Shown here: positions 1-9,181 of the stretch, piece by piece
Layout: every line of letters starts with the position of its first letter
Position numbering within the stretch: the first letter of the stretch is position 1
Source of the DNA: Myxococcota bacterium
GTDB taxonomy: Bacteria > Myxococcota_A > UBA9160 > PR03
Assembly (NCBI GenBank): GCA_030066475.1
Contig: JASJBO010000275.1
Coordinates: forward strand, 1-9,509
Reading direction: 5' to 3'
DNA: 9,509 bases
Notes under the pieces: generated by a model
The model's database searches: none
The model's input: only the letters and a program-made list of their open reading frames with translations
Told to the model about the DNA's origin: nothing
Program-made: the position numbers and the translations under genes

Positions 1-2952
<2,952 letters not shown>

Positions 2953-2956
<4 letters not shown>

Positions 2957-4137
2957 GAGGCGGGCTCCGACGCGGGCGCGCCGTCGGCCACCACCTCGGT
3001 CGGGAGGACGCGCACCTCGAGGCCTTCGCGTGCGAGTCGGGGCTCGAGCAGCGAGATCGGCTTGCCAGGCACGAGCCCGCCCACGACGAGGGCGCTGTCA
3101 CGCTCCAGGCGCAGGACCTCGACCCCGCGGCGGCGCAGGCGACCGTCGTCGTCCACCGCCCAGACGTGGGACTCGCCGTCGAGCGCGGAGCGCGGCAGCC
3201 TCACGACGCCGTCCACGCTGCGTCCGAGGATCTCGGCCTCGACGAAGAGGCCCGGCGCCAGCGGTGGGCGGCCGCCCGTCTCGTAGGGCCGGGGGACCCG
3301 AACGATCACCTGCACCATGCGCGTGCGCGGGTCGATCTCGGCATCGGTTCGCACGACGTGGCCGCTCCAATGGTGCTCGCGACCGGCGAAGCGCGCCGCG
3401 AGAAGCACCCCGGGCGCCGCCTCGGGGTCGGCCTCGGCGCCCAGGGGCAGGTCGAGGTAGGCGAGCTCGGCGTCGGGCACCGGCAGCCGCACCTCGGCGT
3501 AGTCTACGGCGTACACGGTGCCGAGCCGGCTTCCGACCGACACGGAGCCGCCCACGTCGACACTTCGCGCCCGCGTGCGGCCGTCGAAGGGCGCCACGAT
3601 GCGGGTGCGCGTCAGGTCGCGCTCGGCCCGCGCCAGCGCAACCTCGGCCGCGCGCCGCTGTGCCTCTGCGATGCGCGCGGCACGCCGGGTCTCGTCGACG
3701 ATCGCGGGGCTCGCGATGCCGTTGGCGAGCAGGGTGCGCTGCCGCGCGTCGCGCGCGCGGGCGTACTCCTCTTCGGCCCTGGCCTGCAGCAGCGCGGCGC
3801 GCGCGCTCTCGACCGCGAGCTCGAGGTCACCGGGGTCGAGCCGCGCCAGCACGTCGCCCGCGCGGAAGAAGGCCCCGGGCTCGAAGCCGGGCGCGATCTC
3901 GATCAGCTGGCCCGGCACCTCCGCGACCAGCGCGCTCTCGGTGCGGGGCTCCACCGTGCCCTGGCTGCGAACGCGAAGCTGCACCGTTTCGGCCCGGGCG
4001 AAGAGAACCGGCACCAGCGGCGGCTCAGCCTCGGGCCGAAGCAGCTGCGCGGCAGGCTGCCCTCGCAGCAGGAACACCGAGATCGCGATGCCGACCAGGA
4101 GGACACCCGTCGGCAGCAGCGCGGCGCGCGCCCTCAT
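2953..4137 (-). CDS. RND periplasmic adaptor (membrane fusion protein, HlyD/AcrA-like)
   Basis: A 394-residue adaptor that would bridge the inner-membrane RND pump and an outer-membrane channel in the periplasm. Residues 5-25 form a hydrophobic N-terminal anchor; no lipobox cysteine is visible, so it is probably held by an uncleaved helix rather than a lipid. Residues 58-103 form the first lipoyl half (GTVEPR...AGDVLARLD). Residues about 104-178 are Ala/Arg/Glu-rich and helical, consistent with the coiled-coil hairpin. Residues 178-186 (TRIVAPFDG) begin the second lipoyl half. The beta-barrel follows, with the family-typical APGLFVEAEI at 294-303, and then a membrane-proximal domain. The ATG at 4137 overlaps the redoxin stop (ATGA) and has GGAG eight bases upstream; its own stop overlaps the permease start. 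Family assignment is firm; transported compound unknown. Confidence 0.94.
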
Positions 4138-4655
4138 GCTCGCGGCTCCAGAGCCACCGGGGCCCGGAGCGCCTCGATCTCGCGCAGCACCATGGCCGGC
4201 TCGAGCATCGTCGGGTCGTCGAGGTCGACCTGGCGCACGACGCCGTTCGGGTCGGCCAGCACGAGCCCGCGCGACGGGAAGTCGAAGGGCGCGCCGTCGC
4301 AGGCGAACCGCTCACAGGCGTCGCCGAGGATCGGGAAGCGCACGTGCGACAGCTCGGGCGTGGTCGCGAGCCAGGCCTGGTGGCTGTGGGCGGAGTCGCG
4401 GCTCGCGGCGACGAGGGCGACACCGCGCCGCTCGAACTCGGCCTGCGCTTCCGCGAATCCGGCCAGCCAGAGCCGGGCCTCGGCGTCGAAGTCGCGCGGG
4501 TAGATCAGCAGCACGAGCCACGACCCGCGGTGCTCGCGCGAGTCGAGGAAGCGATAACGGGTTCCGTCCCAGGCCTCACCGGCGAAGTCGGGCAGCGGCT
4601 GACCGGGGGCGAAGAGGGGGTTCGGGATGTCGATGGGCAGCGCGCTCATGGTCAC
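4134..4655 (-). CDS. AhpC/Prx-fold redoxin lacking the peroxidatic cysteine
   Basis: A 173-residue (GTG start) cytosolic-looking protein with no signal peptide. It aligns along its length with the AhpC/Prx1 fold: YPRDF (52-56) matches YPADF of E. coli AhpC, SRDSAHSHQAW (85-95) matches STDTHFTHKAW, FPILGD (107-112) and ADPNGVV (134-140) match later core motifs, and Arg129 sits at the active-site arginine. In the PxxxTxxC motif, however, the sequence is P53-R-D-F-D57-A-E-A60, so the threonine is Asp and the peroxidatic cysteine is Ala (codon 4478-4476). The C-terminal VCP resolving motif is absent. The only cysteines are Cys114 and Cys119 (CERFAC). Ordinary peroxidase chemistry is therefore unlikely; a binding, sensing or thiol role through the Cx4C pair is speculation. 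It is first in the pump operon. GGAGGT at 4661-4666 lies five bases from GTG 4655 and eleven from the alternative ATG 4649, which favours GTG. Confidence 0.88.
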   Translation of the reverse strand: MTMSALPIDIPNPLFAPGQPLPDFAGEAWDGTRYRFLDSREHRGSWLVLLIYPRDFDAEARLWLAGFAEAQAEFERRGVALVAASRDSAHSHQAWLATTPELSHVRFPILGDACERFACDGAPFDFPSRGLVLADPNGVVRQVDLDDPTMLEPAMVLREIEALRAPVALEPRA

Positions 4656-4660
4656 TCGCG

Positions 4661-4666
4661 ACCTCC
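4661..4666 (-). promoter_or_regulatory. Ribosome binding site of the redoxin gene
   Basis: GGAGGT on the minus strand, a near-perfect Shine-Dalgarno, five bases before the GTG at 4655 and eleven before the ATG at 4649. The spacing supports the GTG start, although initiation at ATG, two codons later, cannot be excluded. Confidence 0.65.
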
Positions 4667-4682
4667 GTTGTTGTCAAGACTT

Positions 4683-4712
4683 AATATAAACAAAACTTGT
4701 ACATCAGGACAA
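4683..4712 (-). promoter_or_regulatory. Predicted sigma-70 promoter of the redoxin-MFP-RND operon
   Basis: Minus-strand TTGTCC (4707-4712) and TATATT (4683-4688) are separated by 18 bases, in a markedly AT-rich patch of an otherwise GC-rich sequence. Transcription would start near 4676, giving a leader of about 20 bases with the strong Shine-Dalgarno. This is a motif match only; no transcript data are available. Confidence 0.5.
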
Positions 4713-4713
4713 G
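4696..4713. promoter_or_regulatory. Candidate operator dyad over the pump-operon promoter
   Basis: Interrupted palindrome CTTGT-N8-ACAAG, with one further symmetric pair inside the spacer. It covers the predicted -35 box and part of the -35/-10 spacer, a usual place for a repressor of the TetR or MarR type or for a MerR-type activator. A third related half-site, CTTGACA on the minus strand (4672-4678), lies downstream of the -10. No regulator gene is in the window, so the binding protein is unknown. Confidence 0.4.
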
Positions 4714-4793
4714 AAGTCCCCTGGGGGAGCGCCTTGAAGGCATCATGGGCCCGTGCGAGCGCGGAGAGACCCGATCGCGCGTCTTCGGTCCAG

Positions 4794-4816
4794 AGCCTGT
4801 CTAGATCTGGCAGGCT
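4794..4816 (-). terminator. Possible terminator hairpin after the RudS-like gene
   Basis: Inverted repeat AGCCTG/CAGGCT with an 11-base loop region, starting about 24 bases past the stop of the RudS-like gene and before the pump-operon promoter. There is no run of T after the stem, so it is weak as an intrinsic terminator and may only stabilise the 3' end. Confidence 0.3.
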
Positions 4817-4839
4817 GCTCCCGGCCGGGGTGCCGAGGG

Positions 4840-5826
4840 TCAGACGTGGTTGCGGAGCATGAGCTCCTTCGGGTGCGGATCCAGGTACACCTGGCCGGCG
4901 AGGTACTCGACGCCCAGGCCGCGCACGTGGTGGCGGATCAGGGTGATCGGGACGATCAGCGGGACGAGTCCCGTGCGGTAGTCCTCGATCAGATCGCCCA
5001 GCTCCGCCCGCGCCTCGCGACCGAGTCGTTTGCGGAAGTGGCCGACACAGTGCTGGAGCACGTTCACCTGCCGGCGGCGGGTGGCGCGGTGCTTCAGCGT
5101 GTCCATGAAGCCGCTCTGGTAGCGCTCGCGGAACTCGTCGCGCGGGATCTCCTTCACCGAGGCGACCAGCACCCCGAGCGCCCGGTACGCCTGCGGGGAG
5201 TGCGCCAGGAGCTGGAGCTTGTGGGCGGTGTGGAACGCCACCAGCCGCCCGCGGCTCCAGCGGCCGGCGAAGAGCGAGCGCAGGCGCCGGTAGGCGAAGA
5301 TGCGCTCGATGAAGTTCTCGCGCAGCGTCGGGTCGTTGAGCCGGCCCTCCTCCTCGACGGGGAGCGCCGGCGCGTGGTCCTGCAGCGCGCCCCCGAAGAG
5401 CCCGCGCCCATCGCGCCGGGGCATGCCCTTCTCGTCGCGCACCTTCACCCGCTCCATGCCGCAGCTCGGGGAGTCCTTCTTGAGCACGTAGCCGCACAGG
5501 TCCAGCGCGTCGAGCCGCCGCAGCCGCTGCTTCGACCAGGCCTCCATGCGCTCGGTCCAGTCCTTCCCGCTCTTCGTCCCGAGCATGCGGATCCCGTCGT
5601 CGCGGCGCGCCAGGTGGACGGGCTCGCGGGGGATGCCCATCCCAGCCTCCACCTCGGGGCACACCGGCACCCAGTCGACGTACTCCGCGAGCATGTCGGT
5701 GAGGAAGCGGTCGCGCTTGTGCCCTCCGTCCCAGCGGACCTTCTCCCCCAGCAGGCAGGTGGAGATCCCGACGCGGAGCGGGGCGTCGTCGCGCCAGAGT
5801 GCGGTGGTCGCGGGCTCGTTCGACAT
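4840..5826 (-). CDS. rudS: RudS-type tRNA 4-thiouridine desulfidase (TudS/DUF523 + DUF1722 fusion)
   Basis: A 328-residue two-domain protein. The N-terminal DUF523/TudS domain (about 17-150) carries GISTCLLG, VRWDGGHKRD, VCPEVEAGMG and KKDSPSCGM; Cys24, Cys56 and Cys122 are the conserved cysteines expected to bind the catalytic [4Fe-4S] cluster of TudS desulfidases. The C-terminal DUF1722 domain (about 180-328), the part shared with E. coli YbgA, carries LVAFHTAHKLQLLAHSP, MDTLKHRATRRRQVNVLQH and YRTGLVPLIVPITLIRHH. Proteins with this fusion (RudS) are reported to remove sulfur from 4-thiouridine in tRNA, a nucleoside that crosslinks under near-UV. It is divergent from the SDR-photolyase pair, which fits light protection; E. 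coli ybgA also lies beside phrB. ATG 5826 is chosen because GISTCLLG then sits near the N terminus as in the family; an in-frame ATG at 5868 adds 14 residues but has no Shine-Dalgarno. Function is inferred from homology. Confidence 0.87.
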   Translation of the reverse strand: MSNEPATTALWRDDAPLRVGISTCLLGEKVRWDGGHKRDRFLTDMLAEYVDWVPVCPEVEAGMGIPREPVHLARRDDGIRMLGTKSGKDWTERMEAWSKQRLRRLDALDLCGYVLKKDSPSCGMERVKVRDEKGMPRRDGRGLFGGALQDHAPALPVEEEGRLNDPTLRENFIERIFAYRRLRSLFAGRWSRGRLVAFHTAHKLQLLAHSPQAYRALGVLVASVKEIPRDEFRERYQSGFMDTLKHRATRRRQVNVLQHCVGHFRKRLGREARAELGDLIEDYRTGLVPLIVPITLIRHHVRGLGVEYLAGQVYLDPHPKELMLRNHV

Positions 5827-5945
5827 CAGACCCCGGAGCGTAGCGGAGCGGCCGCCCGCCTCGACCATGAAGGTCGGTATGTCTACCGTCTAGCCGTGAC
5901 GGCGATGGATGCAGTGACGGAACCCGGACCCCTCGAGGGCGCCGC
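5827..5945. promoter_or_regulatory. Divergent intergenic region between rudS and the SDR-photolyase genes
   Basis: This 119-base gap must contain the promoters of both the minus-strand rudS and the plus-strand SDR. No clear sigma-70 pair is visible. A direct repeat, GTCTA-CC-GTCTA (5881-5892), sits near the middle and could be a regulator site or an ECF-type -10 element. Shine-Dalgarno GAGGG (5935-5939) lies six bases before the SDR ATG. A shared regulator acting on both directions is plausible but not shown. Confidence 0.4.
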
Positions 5946-6701
5946 ATGACGCGGGTGGCGCTGGTCCAGGGAGCGAGCCGCGGGCTCGGCCTCGCGTTCG
6001 CTCGCGCCCTCCTCGACCGCGCCGACGTCGACCGGGTGGTCGCGACCTGCCGCGACCCGGAGGCGAGCGAGGGCCTGGCCCGTCTTCGCTCCGAGCGCGG
6101 CGATGCGCTCGTCTCGGTCCCTCTCGACGTCCGTGACGAGACGACGATCGCGGCCGCCGCCGCCCGCGTCGCCGACGAGTGCGGGCCGCGACTCCACTGG
6201 CTGATCAGCTGCGCGGGCGTGCTGCACGACGGCCCTGATCTCTCCCCGGAGAAGAAGCTCGAGGACGTCGACCCCGAGCGGCTGCGCGCCGTGTTCGAGG
6301 TGAACGCGTTCGGGCCGCTCCTCGTGGCGAAGCACTTTCTCGGCCTCCTGCGCCACGACGAGCGGGCGGTGCTCGCCAACGTGTCGGCGCGCGTCGGCAG
6401 CATCGGCGACAATCGGCTCGGCGGCTGGTATGCGTACCGCGCCTCCAAGGCGGCGCAGAACATGTTCACCCGGAACCTGACCATCGAGCTCGGCCGCAGG
6501 GCCCCGAACGTGATCTGCCTGGCGCTCCACCCCGGGACGGTCGATACCGAGCTCTCGCGTCCGTTCCAGCGGAACGTACCCGCCGAGCGCCTCTTCGACG
6601 CCAAGCGGGCGGCGGATCAGCTCCTGGGCGTGATCGATTCCTGCACGCGCGACGACAGCGGTCGCTTCCTGGCCTGGGACGGCGAGCCGATCCCGTGGTA
6701 G
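5946..6701 (+). CDS. Short-chain dehydrogenase/reductase, C-factor (CsgA)-like
   Basis: A 251-residue cytosolic NAD(P)-dependent oxidoreductase of the classical SDR fold. GASRGLG (9-15) is the nucleotide-binding glycine motif, ISCAGVL (87-93) replaces the usual NNAG, Asn120 lies in EVNAFGP, a serine lies in [10 protein letters not shown] (Ser147 or Ser152), and Tyr164-xxx-Lys168 (YRASK) is the catalytic pair. The stretch GSIGDN...[12 protein letters not shown] is typical of the C-factor/CsgA-like subgroup, so all expected catalytic residues are present. GAGGG lies six bases before the ATG. The stop codon overlaps the photolyase start by seven bases, so the two are almost certainly co-transcribed and probably translationally coupled. 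SDRs of this type recur beside FeS photolyases, but no substrate is known to me; a role in making or recycling a light-related small molecule would be speculation. Confidence 0.92.
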   Translation: MTRVALVQGASRGLGLAFARALLDRADVDRVVATCRDPEASEGLARLRSERGDALVSVPLDVRDETTIAAAAARVADECGPRLHWLISCAGVLHDGPDLSPEKKLEDVDPERLRAVFEVNAFGPLLVAKHFLGLLRHDERAVLANVSARVGSIGDNRLGGWYAYRASKAAQNMFTRNLTIELGRRAPNVICLALHPGTVDTELSRPFQRNVPAERLFDAKRAADQLLGVIDSCTRDDSGRFLAWDGEPIPW

Positions 6702-8269
6702 CGCGCCGCCCGCGTCACCTGGTGCTCGTCCTTGGAGACCAGCTCGATCCCGCCGCCGCGGCCTTCGACGGCTTCGACCCGAAGCGCGACGCCGTCTGGA
6801 TGGCGGAGGTCGAGGAGGAGGCGACGCACGTCCGCTGCCACAAGCTGCGGATCGCCGTCTTCTTCGCGGCGATGCGCCACTTCCGCGACGAGCTGCGCGG
6901 GCGAGGCGTCGAAGTGCACTACACGGAGATGAGACGCCGCCGCCCCCAGGACCGCGGCGCGGACTTTGCCTCGGTGCTCGCCAAGGACCTCCGGAAGCTG
7001 CGGCCCGAGAAGCTCCTGCTCACGCGACCGGGCGACTCGCGGGTCCTCGCCCTGCTCGAAGAGGCCGCCGGCCAGCTCGACGTGGAGCTCGAGATGCGGG
7101 AGGACCGGCACTTCTACTCCAGCCCGGCGGAGTTCTCGGAGTGGGCAGACGGCCGCAAGCAGCTCGTCCAGGAGGGCTTCTACCGAACGCTGCGCCGCAA
7201 GCACGGGATCCTCGTCGGGGAGGACGGCGAGCCCGAGGGCGGGCGCTGGAACTTCGACGAGGACAACCGCGAGACCTTCGGCCGCCAGGGGCCGGGGCGC
7301 ATCCGCCCGCCCCGGCGCTTCGCGCCTGATGCCCTCACGCGCGAGGTCCTCGCGCTCGTCGAAGCCCGTTTCGCGGACCACCCCGGGAGCCTCGAGCACT
7401 TCGATCTGCCCGTGACGCGCCGCGACGCGCGCACCTTCCTGCGCGACTTCGTCCGCCACCGGCTGCCGGACTTCGGCACCTACGAGGACGCCATGTGGAC
7501 GGGCGAGCCCATTCTCTTCCACTCGCGGCTCTCGGTGGCCCTGAACCTGAAGCTGCTCGACCCGCGCGAGTGCGTGGCCGCTGCGCTGGCAGCCTACGAA
7601 GCCGGGAAGGCGCCCCTCAACAGCGTCGAGGGCTTCGTCCGGCAGATCGTGGGCTGGCGCGAGTTCGTGCGCGGCATCTACTGGCACTTCATGCCGGGCT
7701 ACATCGAGAAGAACGCGCTCGACTGCGAAGACCGGGATGTGCCGTCCTTCTATTGGGACGGTCGGACCGAGATGCGCTGCGTGCGGGAGGGCATGCGGTC
7801 GGTCCTCGACCACGGCTACGCGCACCACATCGTGCGCCTCATGGTGCTCGGTCTCTTCGCGCAGCTTCTGGGCGTCCACCCGCGGCGCTTCCACGACTGG
7901 CACATGGCCCTTTACCTGGACGCGATCGACTGGGTGAGCCTCCCCAATACGCTGGGGATGAGCCAGTACGGCGACGGCGGGATCATGGCGACGAAGCCCT
8001 ACTGCGCCTCGGGCGCCTACGTGAAGCGCATGTCGAACTTCTGCGGCAGCTGCCGGTACGACCCCAAGCAGGCCGTGGGCGAGAAGGCTTGTCCCCTGAC
8101 GACGCTCTACTGGGACTTCCTCGCCCGCCATCGCAAGCGCTTCAAGGCCAACCGCCGCATGGCCATGCAGATGCGGAACCTGGACCGCAAGCCCGCCGCG
8201 GACCTTGCCGCGATCCAGCGCCAGGCAAAGGCGCTCCGCGCGCGGATCGACTCCGGGGGTGGTGCCTGA
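6695..8269 (+). CDS. phrB: Iron-sulfur photolyase/cryptochrome (FeS-BCP, PhrB/CryB type)
   Basis: A 524-residue FAD-dependent DNA repair enzyme of the prokaryotic FeS-BCP branch, whose characterised member, Agrobacterium PhrB, repairs (6-4) photoproducts with blue light. The N-terminal antenna domain opens with LVLGDQLDP and has [13 protein letters not shown] (38-50). The C-terminal FAD domain includes [29 protein letters not shown] and [14 protein letters not shown]. Cys362, Cys450, Cys453 and Cys466 keep exactly the spacing of the PhrB [4Fe-4S] ligands (350, 438, 441, 454; constant offset 12). The same offset puts His377/His378 at the PhrB active-site histidines and Trp354 and Trp402 at its electron-transfer tryptophans. 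The family uses a ribityllumazine antenna. The GTG at 6695 lies inside the end of the SDR gene; no strong Shine-Dalgarno precedes it, which fits coupling. An intact FeS cluster and repair activity are expected; lesion preference is inferred. Confidence 0.93.
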   Translation: MVARRPRHLVLVLGDQLDPAAAAFDGFDPKRDAVWMAEVEEEATHVRCHKLRIAVFFAAMRHFRDELRGRGVEVHYTEMRRRRPQDRGADFASVLAKDLRKLRPEKLLLTRPGDSRVLALLEEAAGQLDVELEMREDRHFYSSPAEFSEWADGRKQLVQEGFYRTLRRKHGILVGEDGEPEGGRWNFDEDNRETFGRQGPGRIRPPRRFAPDALTREVLALVEARFADHPGSLEHFDLPVTRRDARTFLRDFVRHRLPDFGTYEDAMWTGEPILFHSRLSVALNLKLLDPRECVAAALAAYEAGKAPLNSVEGFVRQIVGWREFVRGIYWHFMPGYIEKNALDCEDRDVPSFYWDGRTEMRCVREGMRSVLDHGYAHHIVRLMVLGLFAQLLGVHPRRFHDWHMALYLDAIDWVSLPNTLGMSQYGDGGIMATKPYCASGAYVKRMSNFCGSCRYDPKQAVGEKACPLTTLYWDFLARHRKRFKANRRMAMQMRNLDRKPAADLAAIQRQAKALRARIDSGGGA

Positions 8270-8394
8270 GCGTGGGGCCGCGATCCCAGCGCCGGGACCA
8301 CATGAAGCACTCGCACACTCTCGCGCGGACCTGTGCGGCCGCGTCCCGGGCGAGTTGTGCTGCTAGCGTGACCGCCAGACGGATAGCACGGCGC

Positions 8395-8429
8395 CTCCCG
8401 CCCTGTCACCGCGTGGTGCAGGGCGGGAG
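8395..8429. terminator. Strong GC-rich hairpin between converging photolyase and sodB genes
   Basis: Perfect 11-bp inverted repeat CTCCCGCCCTG/CAGGGCGGGAG. It continues, after one unpaired T, into CACC/GGTG around a 4-base GCGT loop, so the whole element folds as one stem of about 15 pairs. It lies 29 bases past the sodB stop and about 125 past the photolyase stop. Neither side has a T-run, so it is not a textbook intrinsic terminator. A bidirectional terminator or transcript-stabilising stem is the likeliest role; a dispersed palindromic repeat is the alternative. Confidence 0.55.
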
Positions 8430-8458
8430 CAGCGCGCGGCCGACCGACTCGTGTAGGG

Positions 8459-9052
8459 TCACGCCGCCTTCTCGAGATTCGCGTCGGCGAAGCGCCAGTT
8501 CGCGAGATGCGACACGAAGGCCTCGGCGTAGCGATTCCTCGCATTCTGGTAGTCCAGGTAGTAGGCGTGCTCCCACACGTCCATGGCGAGGAGCGGCACT
8601 CGCTCGACCAGCAGGGGATTGTCCGCGTCCTTCAACGGCTCGAGCGCGATGCGTTCGACCGCGGGATCGTAGGTCAGCCAGAGGTAGCCGGAGCCGAAGA
8701 GCCGCACGGCGCGATCCGTGAACTCCTCGCGAAAGGCCGCGGTGGAGCCGAACGTCCGGACGATGGCTTCCCCGAGGCGCCCCGACGGCTCCCCTCCCCC
8801 GTCGGGAGCCATGCTCTGCCAGTAGAAGGTGTGGTTCCACACCTGCGCCGCATTGTTGAAGACGGCACCGCTGGCCTGCGTGACGAGATCGGTGAGCTCG
8901 AGGTGCTCGTCGGGGGTCCCCTCGATGAGACCCCGCAGCTTCTCGAGGTAGCCGCGGTGATGGCGCTCGTAGTGGTATTCGAGAGTCGTGGCCGAGAGAT
9001 GAGGCTCGAGGGCGTCCATCGGGTAGGGGAGTTTCGGGAGCTCGAACTTCAT
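8459..9052 (-). CDS. sodB: Superoxide dismutase, Fe type
   Basis: A 197-residue cytoplasmic Fe/Mn-family superoxide dismutase that converts superoxide to hydrogen peroxide and oxygen. The N terminus KFELPKLPYPMDALEPHLS is typical. Metal ligands are all visible: His27 (EYHYERHH), His74 (NAAQVWNHTFYW), Asp158 and His162 (MDVWEHAYYLDYQN). Gln70, four residues before His74, is the hallmark of the iron form (Gln69 in E. coli SodB), so Fe rather than Mn is favoured. One departure: the usually tryptophan GSGW position is Tyr123 (FGSGYLWL). There is no signal peptide. AGGAGT lies six bases before the ATG at 9052. It stands alone on this strand, converging on the photolyase, and probably answers to its own AT-rich promoter. 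It deals with an oxidant also produced by light, which suits its neighbours. Confidence 0.94.
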   Translation of the reverse strand: MKFELPKLPYPMDALEPHLSATTLEYHYERHHRGYLEKLRGLIEGTPDEHLELTDLVTQASGAVFNNAAQVWNHTFYWQSMAPDGGGEPSGRLGEAIVRTFGSTAAFREEFTDRAVRLFGSGYLWLTYDPAVERIALEPLKDADNPLLVERVPLLAMDVWEHAYYLDYQNARNRYAEAFVSHLANWRFADANLEKAA

Positions 9053-9130
9053 TTTGAGACTCCTGCTTCGGCGCTGCAGTCAACTGCTGAGCCGGCTTGG
9101 TTGGGTGCGCTTTGTTCACCTTGCGTCCGT

Positions 9131-9158
9131 ATATTATCTAAACATACAGAGGACACAA
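9131..9158 (-). promoter_or_regulatory. Predicted promoter and dyad upstream of sodB
   Basis: Minus-strand TTGTGT (9153-9158) and TAATAT (9131-9136), 16 bases apart, lie in an AT-rich island and predict a leader of about 70 bases. An imperfect dyad, GTAT...ATAC, covers the -10 and spacer, and GATAAT within it resembles one Fur hexamer. The likeness to a full Fur box is only partial, so iron control is a guess. Confidence 0.4.
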
Positions 9159-9181
9159 ATTGCTAGCAGGCAGTCATCGCG

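Noticed and set aside
4698..4703. TGTACA as a LitR/PplR-type light-regulator operator
   Set aside because: The known sites need a second TGTAYA about 12 bases away, which is missing on both sides; kept only as a remark under the half-site finding.
5919..5924. GGAACC as an ECF-sigma -35 box for the SDR-photolyase operon
   Set aside because: The matching -10 would fall at or beyond the SDR start codon and no suitable sequence is there.
4652..6604. Minus-strand 650-codon open frame across rudS and the SDR
   Set aside because: Most of it is an off-frame shadow. Its tail between 4656 and 4839 reads somewhat protein-like (LWTEDARSGLSALARAHDAF), but has no start or ribosome site of its own, passes through the promoter, and matches no family I know.
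6617..8131. Minus-strand 504-codon frame opposite the photolyase
   Set aside because: Rich in Val/Glu/His/Arg without motifs, fully antisense to a photolyase with all catalytic residues; shadow.
8406..9119. Minus-strand frame starting GTG 9119 overlapping sodB, possible leader peptide
   Set aside because: It overlaps sodB out of frame for its whole length, has no Shine-Dalgarno and turns low-complexity; no sign of a genuine upstream ORF.
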